DNA from: CAVTWH01 sp963850915
GTDB taxonomy: Bacteria; Actinomycetota; Actinomycetes; Mycobacteriales; Micromonosporaceae
Length of the DNA stretch: 64,000 nucleotides
NCBI GenBank assembly: GCA_963850915.1
Contig: CAWKND010000012.1
Span: 1-64,000 of the forward strand
Direction: 5' to 3'
The notes under the pieces are model-generated. The model saw only the letters and a program-made list of their open reading frames with translations, was not told the origin of the DNA and made no database searches. Both the position numbers and the translations under genes were made by a program. Shown in pieces: positions 9,373 through 17,527 of the stretch. Numbering within the stretch: the stretch's first letter is position 1; the number at the start of each line of letters is the position of its first letter.

Positions 9373-10080
9373 TTAGAGCTTCGCGACCTGGTTGAAGTTG
9401 AGCTCGACCGGGGTTTCCCGCCCGAAGATCGACACCAGTACCTTCAGCTTCTGCTGATCGGCGTTGATCTCCGAGATGGTGGCCGGCAGCGAGGCGAAGG
9501 CGCCGTCGGTGACGGTGACCGAGTCGCCGACCTCGAAGTCCAGCACCTTGATCTCCGGCTTGGACTTCTTGTCCGAGGGGGCGGCCGGGGCCAGCCACTT
9601 GATGACCTCGTCCAGGGAGAGCGGCGCGGGCCGGTCCACCCGGTCGGTGGCGCCGACGAAGCCGGTCACTCCGGGGGTGTTCCGGACACAGGAGTACGAC
9701 TCCGGCGTCAGGTCCATCCGGACCAGGATGTACCCGGGGAAGACCTTGTTCTGGACGACCGACTTCTTGCCGTTCTTGACCTCGGTCTCCTCGCGGGTAG
9801 GTACCTCCACCTGGTAGATGAAGTCCTCCATGTCGAGGCTGGTGATCCGGGTCTCGAGGTTGGTCTTGACCTTGTTCTCGTAGCCCGCGTAGGAGTGCAC
9901 CACGAACCAGTCCCCGGGCGCGAAGCGCAGCGACTGGCGCAGCGCGGCCACCGGGTCGATCTCGCCCTCGTCGTCCACGGTCGCGACGGCGGTGGCGGCC
10001 ATGGCGGGCTCGCCGGCCGGCGCCGTGGCGTCGGTCAGCTCGTCGTTGCTGGTGGAGTCCTCGTACTCGGGCACGCTCAC
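9373..10080 (-). CDS. nusG: Transcription termination/antitermination factor NusG
   Basis: NusG binds RNA polymerase, affects pausing and links it to Rho or the ribosome. Of 235 residues the first 55 or so are an acidic, Ala/Thr-rich extension common in actinobacteria. The NGN domain follows (DWFVVHSYAGYENKVKTNLE, then KVFPGYILVRM), and a C-terminal KOW domain (FEVGDSVTVTDGAFAS) ends the protein. It lies 16 bases after secE, as in most bacteria. Confidence 0.96.
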   Translation of the reverse strand: MSVPEYEDSTSNDELTDATAPAGEPAMAATAVATVDDEGEIDPVAALRQSLRFAPGDWFVVHSYAGYENKVKTNLETRITSLDMEDFIYQVEVPTREETEVKNGKKSVVQNKVFPGYILVRMDLTPESYSCVRNTPGVTGFVGATDRVDRPAPLSLDEVIKWLAPAAPSDKKSKPEIKVLDFEVGDSVTVTDGAFASLPATISEINADQQKLKVLVSIFGRETPVELNFNQVAKL

Positions 10081-10096
10081 TGCTCTCTTCCTCGAT

Positions 10097-10636
10097 TTAG
10101 TTCCCGCTGAACACCCAGAGGACGGCCCGGGCGAAGGCCCAGTCCAGCGTCCCCACGAGGGTCAGCATGATGGCGACGAACACGATCACTACCGTCGCGT
10201 AGACGAGCAGGTCCTTGCGGCTCGGCCAGATGACCTTACGCAGTTCGGCGACAACTTCACGAACGAACCGGCCAAAGCGTCCGAAAATTCCGGGGCCGGA
10301 GTCTTCCAGGTCGACCTTGACTTCCCGGTCGTCGGCCGGCGTCTTGTCCTTGGCCTTCGCTAGGGCCTTCTCTTTGGCCCGGCGCGCCCGGCGACTGCTC
10401 GGCTCGTCAGCCTCGTCAGCCTCGTCGACATCGTCCTCGTCGTCGTCGGCCAGGTCGTCGTCCAAGTCATCGTCGGTGTCGACGTCGTCGTCAAGATCCA
10501 CGTCGGTCACCTCCGCGTCGTCGGGCTCGTCGCCGACAGCGTCGACCTCTTCGAGGGCGTCAGTGTCCGCGGAACTGTCGACGACCTCATTCAGGTTCTC
10601 TTCGACGTTCCGGTTGCGCCGCCTGCTCTGCGCCAC
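10097..10636 (-). CDS. secE: Preprotein translocase subunit SecE with long acidic N-terminus
   Basis: SecE clamps the SecY channel. The conserved part is the last 65 residues: the amphipathic helix GRFVREVVAELRKVIWPSRK and one membrane helix (about residues 142-165). Before it lie about 110 residues dominated by Asp and Glu (runs such as DDDLDDDLADDDEDDVDEAD), followed by a basic stretch. Many actinobacteria extend SecE, but this acidic tract is long. ATG 10636. Confidence 0.92.
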   Translation of the reverse strand: MAQSRRRNRNVEENLNEVVDSSADTDALEEVDAVGDEPDDAEVTDVDLDDDVDTDDDLDDDLADDDEDDVDEADEADEPSSRRARRAKEKALAKAKDKTPADDREVKVDLEDSGPGIFGRFGRFVREVVAELRKVIWPSRKDLLVYATVVIVFVAIMLTLVGTLDWAFARAVLWVFSGN

Positions 10637-10773
10637 TTCGCCCTCTTCCGTATCGCGGGGTGTTGGTGTGCGCCGCGGTCGTACGCCGACGCACCAGCTC
10701 CGTCATCGCGGTGCCCCGCTGGGGCGGCACCGATGAGCCGGCCAGCCGCGCCACCTATTCTGCCGGAGCCTTG

Positions 10774-10846
10774 CAGGGGCGACAGGACTCGAACCTGCAA
10801 CCTGCGGTTTTGGAGACCGCTGCGCTACCAATTGCGCCACACCCCT
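10774..10846 (-). tRNA. trpT: tRNA-Trp (CCA)
   Basis: A 73-base cloverleaf on the minus strand: acceptor AGGGGTG/CGCCCCT with discriminator G, D-loop with AATTGGTAG, anticodon loop CTCCAAA with anticodon CCA, and T-arm GGTTCGAGTCC. No CCA is encoded. It lies between hadB and secE, as in mycobacteria. Confidence 0.97.
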
Positions 10847-10976
10847 AGGTGGGCTGGTCAGACCGCTCTGGCGCGACGGGCACGCCACAGCGGGGGAGAC
10901 GACCCCACGGCGGACCAGTGTACGGGTACCCCCGCCGATTTCCCAACAGCCCTTCCCCCGTTCGGTGACCGGCCGG

Positions 10977-11378
10977 TCAACCGATCCGCACGGTGGCCCG
11001 GGCCTGGGCAAGTACCTTCTCGCCACCGCAGACCGCCGTCAGGTCCAGCACCACGTGCCCAGGTTCGGGCGCGGCCTTCACCACGGCCGAAACGGTCAAC
11101 TCGGTACCCTCGTCGGTGTCCGGTACCGGTACCGGACGGGTGAAACGTACCCCGAAGTCCACCACCGCGGCCGGGTCGCCGACCCAGGCGGTGACCGCCC
11201 GACCGACCAGCGCCATGGTGAACATGCCGTGCGCGATCACCCCGGGCAGTCCGACGCCCGTGGCGATCCGGTCGCTCCAGTGGATCGGGTTGAAGTCGCC
11301 CGAGGCACCGGCGTAGCGCACCAGGTCGGCCCGGGTGATCCGGTAGGTACGGGCAGGCAGTTGGCTACCGATCTCCAC
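10977..11378 (-). CDS. hadB: MaoC-type hydroxyacyl dehydratase, catalytic subunit
   Basis: A 133-residue hot-dog-fold (R)-specific dehydratase. The hydratase-2 motif is intact, YAGASGDFNPIHWSDRIAT, with Asp and His as catalytic residues. In mycobacteria HadB pairs with HadA or HadC to dehydrate 3-hydroxyacyl-ACP in fatty acid elongation; gene order (hadA-hadB-tRNA-Trp-secE) supports the same pair here. The physiological substrate in an organism without mycolic acids is unknown. It starts 3 bases after hadA ends. Confidence 0.85.
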   Translation of the reverse strand: MEIGSQLPARTYRITRADLVRYAGASGDFNPIHWSDRIATGVGLPGVIAHGMFTMALVGRAVTAWVGDPAAVVDFGVRFTRPVPVPDTDEGTELTVSAVVKAAPEPGHVVLDLTAVCGGEKVLAQARATVRIG

Positions 11379-11381
11379 CGC

Positions 11382-11825
11382 TCACTCCCCCCGTACCACG
11401 AGCTTGGCCCAGGTGGCGGCGACCGGCTCGCCGTCCTCGGTGGCGATGTCGGTACGCGTGGTCAGGATGCCGTGCCCGCCGCGCATGGTGATCTCCTCGA
11501 TGTTGACCACGCCGACCAGCCGGTCGCCGGCGCGTACCGGCCGGGTGAACCGGAACCGCTGGTCGCCGTGGACCACCCGGGTGAAGTCCAGGCCCAGTTG
11601 TTCGTCCTCGACGAGCAGCCGGGTACCGGCAGAGGCGATCACGGTCAGGAAGGTGGGCGGGGCGACCACGTCGGGGTACCCGAGCGCCCTGGCCGCCTCC
11701 GGGTCCCGGTACGCCGCGTCATCGGCACCGATGGCGGTCGCGAACTCGGCGATCTTCTCCCGGCTGACCAGGTACGGCTCGGTCGGCGGGTACGCGTGCC
11801 CGACGCGGGACGGATCCAGTGGCAT
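11382..11825 (-). CDS. hadA: MaoC-like dehydratase, partner subunit
   Basis: A 147-residue protein with the N-terminal MaoC-like hot-dog fold (PDVVAPPTFLTVIASAGTRL, FRFTRPVRAGDRLVG) but no GDxNPxH catalytic motif, as expected for the substrate-binding HadA/HadC partner. It lies directly upstream of hadB on the same strand. No HadC copy is seen, so one partner probably serves. Confidence 0.82.
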   Translation of the reverse strand: MPLDPSRVGHAYPPTEPYLVSREKIAEFATAIGADDAAYRDPEAARALGYPDVVAPPTFLTVIASAGTRLLVEDEQLGLDFTRVVHGDQRFRFTRPVRAGDRLVGVVNIEEITMRGGHGILTTRTDIATEDGEPVAATWAKLVVRGE

Positions 11826-11889
11826 GCCGCGAACCTAGCAGCCGCGCCGAGGCTCCCCATCCTGGACGCCCTGTCGCGAGTGGCTCGGA

Positions 11890-11948
11890 GCGGGACGGGC
11901 CGGAGGCAGGCGGGACGGGCGGAGGCAGGCGGGACGGGCCGGAGGCAC
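11890..11948. repeat. Three tandem 19-20 bp repeats
   Basis: The unit GCGGGACGGGCCGGAGGCAG occurs at 11890, 11910 (one base short) and 11929, between the hadA start and the rpmG terminator. No protein is encoded. Confidence 0.85.
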
Positions 11949-11951
11949 AGC

Positions 11952-11980
11952 GACGGCGGCCCGGGAGCCGGACCGCCGTC
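11952..11980 (-). terminator. Probable rpmG terminator hairpin
   Basis: GACGGCGG (11952-11959) pairs with CCGCCGTC (11973-11980), and the pairing extends inward after one mismatch. It begins 17 bases past the rpmG stop on the minus strand. No T-run follows. Confidence 0.55.
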
Positions 11981-11997
11981 ATGAAGTCGAGTGCGTG

Positions 11998-12165
11998 CTA
12001 CCGCGTTTCGCGGTGGATGGTGTGCTTGCCGTCGCGCGGGCAGAACTTCTTCAGCTCGATGCGGTCCGGGTCGTTGCGACGGTTCTTGCGCGTGATGTAG
12101 TTGCGCTCCTTGCACTCCGTACACGCCATCGTGATCTTGGGACGTACGTCGGTCGCCTTAGCCAC
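11998..12165 (-). CDS. rpmG: 50S ribosomal protein L33
   Basis: A 55-residue protein: MAKATDVRPKITMACTECKE, then RNYITRKNRRNDPDR and LKKFCPRDGKHTIHRETR. It has one CxxC pair and a third Cys but lacks the fourth, so the zinc site looks incomplete. GTG start at 12165 with GAGGAAGG about 12 bases upstream. It is the first gene of the rpmG-hadA-hadB series, in the position of the mycobacterial rpmG2. Confidence 0.95.
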   Translation of the reverse strand: MAKATDVRPKITMACTECKERNYITRKNRRNDPDRIELKKFCPRDGKHTIHRETR

Positions 12166-12267
12166 GGCGGAGTGCCTTCCTCGAAGAACTGATGTACCCG
12201 GCTGACCAGCCTAGCCGCTGGCCGGGTCTACGTGCAAAACGGGCGCCTGTGACGACGCCCAAACACG

Positions 12268-12340
12268 TAGCGGTGGCCGGACTTGAACCGGCGACACAGC
12301 GATTATGAGCCGCTTGCTCTACCAACTGAGCTACACCGCC
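12268..12340 (-). tRNA. tRNA-Met (CAT)
   Basis: A 73-base cloverleaf: acceptor GGCGGTG/CACCGCT-A, D-loop with AGTTGGTAGAGC, anticodon loop CTCATAA with anticodon CAT, T-arm GGTTCAAGTCC. It looks like an elongator. Same strand as rpmG and tRNA-Thr. Confidence 0.95.
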
Positions 12341-12369
12341 GCGCCGGGTCTGGTGATCCGGACCCTTGG

Positions 12370-12442
12370 AGCCCCCTTACGGAATCGAACCGTAGACCTT
12401 CTCCTTACCATGGAGACGCTCTGCCGACTGAGCTAAGGGGGC
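12370..12442 (-). tRNA. tRNA-Thr (GGT)
   Basis: A 73-base cloverleaf: acceptor GCCCCCT pairing with AGGGGGC and discriminator T, D-loop with AGTCGGCAGAGC, anticodon GGT in CATGGTAAG, T-arm GGTTCGATTCC. It is 29 bases from tRNA-Met, so the two are probably co-transcribed. Confidence 0.95.
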
Positions 12443-12543
12443 GCCGCAATCCCTTGCGGGGACGCGCACCGGGGTAAGAGTACACGGCGCCTCGCGGGAG
12501 GTCGAACCGGTATGGCAGACCTGCCGGAGCCCTTGTAACGGGC

Positions 12544-15072
12544 TCAGTTGGCCACCGCGCGCAGCCGCCGGACCACCCCGAGCGGGGTGGGCTCGGGCTC
12601 GGTCTGCGCCGCGAACCACGCCTCCAGCCGGTCGAACGAGAGCGGCCGGCTGAACAGGAAGCCCTGGCCGACGTCGCAGCCCATCTCCTCCAGCAGGCCG
12701 AGCGTCATCTCGCTCTCCACCCCCTCGGCCACCACGGTCAGACCGAAGTGCCGGGACAGGTCGACGATGGCCCGGACGATGGCCAGGTCACCCGCGTCGG
12801 TCGCCATTCCCTGGACGAAGCTACGGTCGATCTTGACCTCGTGTACCGGCAGGCGGCGCAGGTAGGACAGCGACGAGTACCCGGTGCCGAAGTCGTCAAC
12901 GGAGAGGCGTACCCCCAGCTCCCGTAGCTGGCGCAGGGCCGGCAACGGCCGGTCGGTCTCGCCGAGTACGCCGTCCTCGCGGATCTCCAGGGTGAGCTGA
13001 CCCGGGGCCACCTCGTATTCGGCAAGCAGCGCGGCGACCCGGTCGGCGAACTCAGGGGCGACGAGGGTACGCGGCGACAGGTTCACCGCGACGTTCAGTG
13101 GTCGGGCCTGGTCGGCCCACTCCTTGCAGCGGCGCAGCCCCTCGCGCAACACGAGTTCGGTGAGCCGGCCCAGCTGCCCCGTGTGCTCGGCGACCGCGAC
13201 GAAGTCCTCGGGCGCGACCGTACCGTGCGCCGGGTGCTCCCACCGGGCCAGGCACTCGACCCCCACCAGGTCGCGGGAGGCGAGCGACACCTTCGGCTGG
13301 AAGACCACCTCCAGCTCCCGGTTCTCCAAGGCCCGGCGCAGGTCACCGGCGAGGCCCAGCCGGCGCGCCGAGCGCGACTCCAGACCGAGGTTGAACATCT
13401 GTACCGCCGAGGAGGTGGACTTCGCGGCGAAGGTGGCCACGTCGGCGCGCTGCAGCAGGGTGGCCGAGGACGAGCCGTGATCCGGGTAGACCGCGATCCC
13501 GACCGAGGTGTCGATGTCGAGCGTGAACGAGCCCATCGGCATCGGCCCCTGCAGTGCGGCCCGCAGCCCGGTGGCCAGCTCGATGGCGGCCTCAGCGCTC
13601 GCCATCCGCAGTTGGATGGCGAACTCGCCGCCGCCCACCCGGGCCACCAGCGCCGCCGAGGGCGCCAGGATCACCAACCGCTTGGCCACCTCGGCGAGCA
13701 GCTTGTCGCCGGCGCCGTGGCCCAGCGTCTCGTTGACGTCGCGCAGGCCGGCGACGTCAAACTCGATCAGGGCAACTATTTCGCCGGGCGCGTTGATCTT
13801 GACTGCTTCGTCCAGGCTCGCCAGCATCCGGCGACGGTTGGGCAACCGGCTCAGCTGGTCGTGATCGGCGTCGAAGCGCAGCCGCTCGACCAGTCGACCG
13901 TTCTCGACAGCCACGGCCGCATGCGCCGCCACCGTCTCCAGCAGCCGTACGTCGTCGGGGCCGAACTGGGCCGAGTCGCCGAGGTGCCCGGTCACCTCCA
14001 ACGATCCGACCGCGGTCGCGCCGGAGCGCATGGGTACCACGATGGCGTCCTTGACACCCTGCTGGCGCAGCAGCTGGCGCTGCTCGTCGTCGCCCATCCG
14101 GGGACCGACCGCGACCGTCTGGCCGGTACGCATCGCCCGGCGGCGCAGCGCCTCCGGGGTGTTCGACAGGTCCAGCAGGCCCGAGTCGTCGGCTCGGGCC
14201 GACAGCAGGGTCTCCGGGCGCCCGTCCTGGGCTGGCAGCCAGAGTGTCGCGGCCTCCGCGTGCAACAGGTCGCGCACCCGCCCGAGCAGGACGTCGGCGA
14301 GCGTACCGTCGTGTCGCGTGTCGGCGATCACCCTGGTCAGGTCGTAGATCTCGACGAGTGACTTGTGCTGGCGGGTCAGCTCGGCGTAGCCGCGGTAGAT
14401 CCACATCATCACCACGAACAGCGCGCCGATGAGGATCACCGACCAGGGGCTGTTCTGCACGGCGGCCAGGATGACCAAGCCGATGACCGCGCTCGTCTCA
14501 CCGACGATCAGCCCGGGGATGAAGGTCGAGGCCGCCTTCTGAACGGTCATCCCGCCCTGTACGAGGCTCAGTACCCCGAGCAGCGCCAGGATCATCGAGA
14601 CCACCGACGCGCTGATCGCCGCGAACAGGATCAACCACATGCCCGGACTGTTACTGGGCTGGCCCTGGTGGAACAGGCCGACGATGGTGGTGGCCAGCGA
14701 GACGCCACAGGCCACATTCGCCACGTTGAACCAGAATTTCACCGGGGTGGCGCGCAGCCGGACCTGGCTGACGACGGCCAGGGCGACCCGGAGCACGACC
14801 AGCGTGAGGGGCGGTAGGTAGAACAGGCCGAGGAGGGTGGGGATCTCCATCAGGCTGATCGCGATGCCATGCCGGCGGACCTCAACGCTCATCGTGATCC
14901 AGTCGGCCGCGAAGATCAGACCGAAGAAGATGAGAGTCTGCTGCCAACTAGCCCAAAGATGGGTACTTGAGGCGACTGTCGGAACAAGAAGGACAAGCGC
15001 GATTAGACCGAGTGGAATGGTAATCAGCCATGCCAGATCCGGTGAATGCGAAAACGCGGGGCGCGACCTCAT
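12544..15072 (-). CDS. Membrane GAF-GGDEF-EAL protein (c-di-GMP metabolism)
   Basis: 842 residues. Residues 13-230 contain about six to eight membrane helices forming a sensor-like module, 240-395 a GAF domain, 400-565 a GGDEF domain and 580-825 an EAL domain. The cyclase signature is degenerate (GGGEF at 480-484, third residue Gly instead of Asp/Glu), so cyclase activity is doubtful. The EAL motif is ECL (606-608), but the metal and catalytic residues look present: N664, E696, D726-D727 in DDFGTGYSS, K747, E783 and Q803. I infer a c-di-GMP phosphodiesterase under a membrane/GAF sensor. It begins 22 bases after the small exported-protein gene and is probably its operon partner. Confidence 0.9.
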   Translation of the reverse strand: MRSRPAFSHSPDLAWLITIPLGLIALVLLVPTVASSTHLWASWQQTLIFFGLIFAADWITMSVEVRRHGIAISLMEIPTLLGLFYLPPLTLVVLRVALAVVSQVRLRATPVKFWFNVANVACGVSLATTIVGLFHQGQPSNSPGMWLILFAAISASVVSMILALLGVLSLVQGGMTVQKAASTFIPGLIVGETSAVIGLVILAAVQNSPWSVILIGALFVVMMWIYRGYAELTRQHKSLVEIYDLTRVIADTRHDGTLADVLLGRVRDLLHAEAATLWLPAQDGRPETLLSARADDSGLLDLSNTPEALRRRAMRTGQTVAVGPRMGDDEQRQLLRQQGVKDAIVVPMRSGATAVGSLEVTGHLGDSAQFGPDDVRLLETVAAHAAVAVENGRLVERLRFDADHDQLSRLPNRRRMLASLDEAVKINAPGEIVALIEFDVAGLRDVNETLGHGAGDKLLAEVAKRLVILAPSAALVARVGGGEFAIQLRMASAEAAIELATGLRAALQGPMPMGSFTLDIDTSVGIAVYPDHGSSSATLLQRADVATFAAKSTSSAVQMFNLGLESRSARRLGLAGDLRRALENRELEVVFQPKVSLASRDLVGVECLARWEHPAHGTVAPEDFVAVAEHTGQLGRLTELVLREGLRRCKEWADQARPLNVAVNLSPRTLVAPEFADRVAALLAEYEVAPGQLTLEIREDGVLGETDRPLPALRQLRELGVRLSVDDFGTGYSSLSYLRRLPVHEVKIDRSFVQGMATDAGDLAIVRAIVDLSRHFGLTVVAEGVESEMTLGLLEEMGCDVGQGFLFSRPLSFDRLEAWFAAQTEPEPTPLGVVRRLRAVAN

Positions 15073-15094
15073 AGGCTAACGCCGGTCCGACACG

Positions 15095-15307
15095 TCAGGT
15101 CCAGATCACTTCGAACGTCGTGTAGGTCGGCGCGGGAGCGGTAGTTCCCTGCTGCACAGGCACCTGGTGGTGGGAGACCGACCTGGTCCAGATCACCTCG
15201 TCGGCGCGCACCGGAGAGTTTGCGGCGGCACCAAAGACGAACCCCGCGCCGATGGCGATGCCGGCGAAAGCCAGCACCAGGCTTCTGCGAACTTTGCGGT
15301 GATCCAT
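15095..15307 (-). CDS. Small exported protein with a repeated EVIWT motif, function unknown
   Basis: 70 residues, ATG 15307 after a good AGAGGAGC ribosome site. A basic N-terminus (MDHRKVRRSL) and one hydrophobic segment look like a Sec signal with cleavage after VRA near residue 35. The predicted mature part is about 35 residues and begins and ends with the same pentapeptide: EVIWT at 37-41 and at 66-70, the very C-terminus. The middle is His/Gln/Thr/Pro-rich. No cysteine, so neither a lipoprotein nor disulfide-linked. I do not recognise the family. It is the first gene before the GGDEF/EAL gene, 22 bases apart. Confidence 0.7.
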   Translation of the reverse strand: MDHRKVRRSLVLAFAGIAIGAGFVFGAAANSPVRADEVIWTRSVSHHQVPVQQGTTAPAPTYTTFEVIWT

Positions 15308-15765
15308 GGTTGCTCCTCTGACACACGCGACTCGCATCGCGAGGTAGCACGATCGTGCCACACCACAGGGGGGTAACAAAACGCTGCGGCTGCCAATCGA
15401 GGGTACGAACGGCGAAATGACCACGGCGCTCGGACCGGCGGTACTTGTGGCGCGGTCAAGTCCCCTGAACGGAGGAGTTCGCGGGAGCCCTCCCACGGAA
15501 CGAGAACCGCAGGTAAACGGCGGCTGGGCGATCGTACGCGCGGCGGGGTACCGGCGGACACCCCCGTCGCCTGTCCGATTCGGTCGGTTTGCCACGCTGC
15601 CCTGACCTGCGGTGTCCACGCAGGTCAGGGCCTTGATCCTGAGACTCAAGAGGCTGATGTCCAATTTCACCGATGGTGCGAGTGCAGTCACGAAGCGTGT
15701 CGTAGCGTGTCCGAACTTGCGCAAGCCGGTACCGCGGCGCCCCGACCGTGAGGGTCGGAGCGTGC
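15308..15765. promoter_or_regulatory. Non-coding region with a palindrome upstream of the small exported-protein gene
   Basis: 458 bases with no convincing gene. A perfect 12-bp palindrome GCACGATCGTGC (15347-15358) lies 40 bases upstream of the exported-protein ATG, and CTCGCATCGCGAG (15331-15343) is a second inverted repeat nearer the gene. Either could be an operator. The far end holds a hairpin annotated separately. Confidence 0.4.
15601..15629 (-). terminator. Hairpin downstream of the sigma-factor operon
   Basis: Perfect 11-bp stem, CCTGACCTGCG (15601-15611) with 15619-15629, 7-base loop. It lies about 140 bases after the stop of the sigma-factor partner gene. No T-run, so a rho-independent role is uncertain. 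Confidence 0.5.
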
Positions 15766-16920
15766 TCACCGGCCGGCTGGTGCCGGGTCGGCGGGCCAGC
15801 TCGCCGGCTTGGCCAGGTCGGTACTGACCACCAGGCCGGCGAGTATCTGGGTGGCGACCGCCTCGTCGTAGTCGCCGCTGACCGAGAGGTGGAGGGGTAC
15901 CCCGTCGTAGTCGTCCGCGACGAACCCGACGCCCGGCACCCAGGCGACGGGGTGCTTGTTGACCTCCCGGTTGGGTACCGGCGGCGCGACTGTCGAGCCG
16001 TCCTGATTGACCTGCACGGACGCCTGGCCGATCGAGATGCTCGCGGTATTGCCGTGGCCGTCGCCGACCTCGATCGCGGAGTCAGCGCGCGGATCACTGC
16101 CCGGTACGCCGGCGGTACAGCCGAGCAGGTGGGCACCGGCGGGCAGGGCGGCGAGCTGGAACGGGACCACACAGTGCTGGGCCCGGTCGAGGCGTAGCGC
16201 GTCGACGTCCCGCCACATCTCGTCCACCCCGGACACGGTCTGCGTCGACAGCCCTACCCAGAGGCCGTCGACCGGCTGCCAGAGCAGCCCCCAGAACGGG
16301 TAGGTACCGCTCGGAAAGGTGATCGAGATGAGGGTCGCCGGCCGGCCCTGCACGGTCGTGGGGGTGCGGGAAACGGTGCCCGGGACGGTTCCCGGGCCGG
16401 ACGAATAGTCCACCCGCATCCCGTCAACGCCCGGCGTCGGCGAACCCACCGACTCAGACACGCGCGGGTTTGCCGTCACCTCGGCGTCGCTCTGGCTCCG
16501 ACTCACCGTCACGTCCAGCCCGCCGGCCTGCAGTGACTCGGTACCGGCGCCGCTGTGGTAAGTGGCCGACCCCAGCGGCCAGGACGACGCTCCGATCGCG
16601 AAATGCAGTAGTCGTGGATCGCTGCCGACCAGGTCGGGACGGTCGACCGCGCCGGGTACGCCGGCAGCGGTGGGCAGCTGCGGTATCGGATAGCTGGTTG
16701 TCGCGGAGGGCGCGCCGACCGGCAGCCCGGGGGTACCGGCGCGCGGCAACGCGAGCGCGCCGGCGGCCAGTACCAGCACGGCGCCCGCTGCCACCGCACC
16801 GGCCGCGTACCGGCGACGGCGTACCGCCCGGCGCCCGGCCGCCACCGCGCTGTCCCGGGTGATCCGCAGGGGCGGCTGGTCCACACTGGACTCGGCCAGC
16901 AGTTCGGCGAGGTCGTTCAT
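15766..16920 (-). CDS. Membrane-anchored partner of the SigE-type sigma factor (putative anti-sigma)
   Basis: 384 residues. A short cytoplasmic N-terminus (about 1-38, ending in RRAVRRRRY) is followed by one membrane helix (39-60) and a large outer domain of about 320 residues rich in Thr, Ser and Pro, with two widely spaced Cys. No zinc-finger anti-sigma motif is visible. Its start overlaps the stop of the sigma-factor gene (ATGA, 16917-16920), so the two are translationally coupled. By position and topology it should hold the sigma factor inactive until an envelope signal arrives; that role is inferred. Confidence 0.65.
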   Translation of the reverse strand: MNDLAELLAESSVDQPPLRITRDSAVAAGRRAVRRRRYAAGAVAAGAVLVLAAGALALPRAGTPGLPVGAPSATTSYPIPQLPTAAGVPGAVDRPDLVGSDPRLLHFAIGASSWPLGSATYHSGAGTESLQAGGLDVTVSRSQSDAEVTANPRVSESVGSPTPGVDGMRVDYSSGPGTVPGTVSRTPTTVQGRPATLISITFPSGTYPFWGLLWQPVDGLWVGLSTQTVSGVDEMWRDVDALRLDRAQHCVVPFQLAALPAGAHLLGCTAGVPGSDPRADSAIEVGDGHGNTASISIGQASVQVNQDGSTVAPPVPNREVNKHPVAWVPGVGFVADDYDGVPLHLSVSGDYDEAVATQILAGLVVSTDLAKPASWPADPAPAGR

Positions 16921-17441
16921 CGCTCGGTGCCTCCGTTCGGTACCAGGAAATGGTTGTGGAGCAGGTGGCGCAGGGTGTCCAGGCCGCGCGCGGTCTGGCT
17001 CTTGACCGTCCCCGGCGAGCAGCCGAGCAGGTCGGCGACCTGTTCGACCGAGCAGTCCGCCCAGAAGCGCAGGACCAGGACGGCACGCTGGCGGGGCGGT
17101 ACCTGGGCGAGGGCGGCCCGCACGGCCATCCGGTCGGCCACCCCGTCGCTCGCGTCCGGCCCGGCTGGCGGCTCAGGCAGCCGGTCGCTGAGCCGCTCGC
17201 GGCGGAACCGGGCCAGCCGGCCGTGGTCGACGAGCAGCCGTACCACGATCCGCCTGGTGTACGGGTCCACGTCGGCCGTGTTGCGCAGCCGGGGCCAGGC
17301 CAGGTAGAGCTTGACGAGCGCCGACTGCACGGTGTCCTCGGCCCGGTGCCAGTCACCGCAAAGCAGGTAGGCGAAGCGCACCAAGTTGGCCGCGCGGGCC
17401 GCGACATAGTCGCCGTACTCGCGCTCCGCCTCTGGCCGCAT
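16917..17441 (-). CDS. SigE-family ECF RNA polymerase sigma factor
   Basis: 174 residues with sigma region 2 (LVRFAYLLCGDWHRAEDTVQ) and region 4 (PPRQRAVLVLRFWADCSVEQ, then DLLGCSPGTVKSQTARGLDT), the actinobacterial SigE-like ECF type. ATG 17441 has GGAAGGGG about 9 bases upstream; a longer open frame adds an unrelated basic leader. It is the first gene of a two-gene operon with its membrane partner. Confidence 0.88.
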   Translation of the reverse strand: MRPEAEREYGDYVAARAANLVRFAYLLCGDWHRAEDTVQSALVKLYLAWPRLRNTADVDPYTRRIVVRLLVDHGRLARFRRERLSDRLPEPPAGPDASDGVADRMAVRAALAQVPPRQRAVLVLRFWADCSVEQVADLLGCSPGTVKSQTARGLDTLRHLLHNHFLVPNGGTER

Positions 17442-17527
17442 GTGCGTACCCCTTCCGCTCGGTTGCCCTACACACGGGTACCGGCGCCGGAAGGGTTGCA
17501 CGGCGGGGAGCGCTGAGGTCGAGGCGG

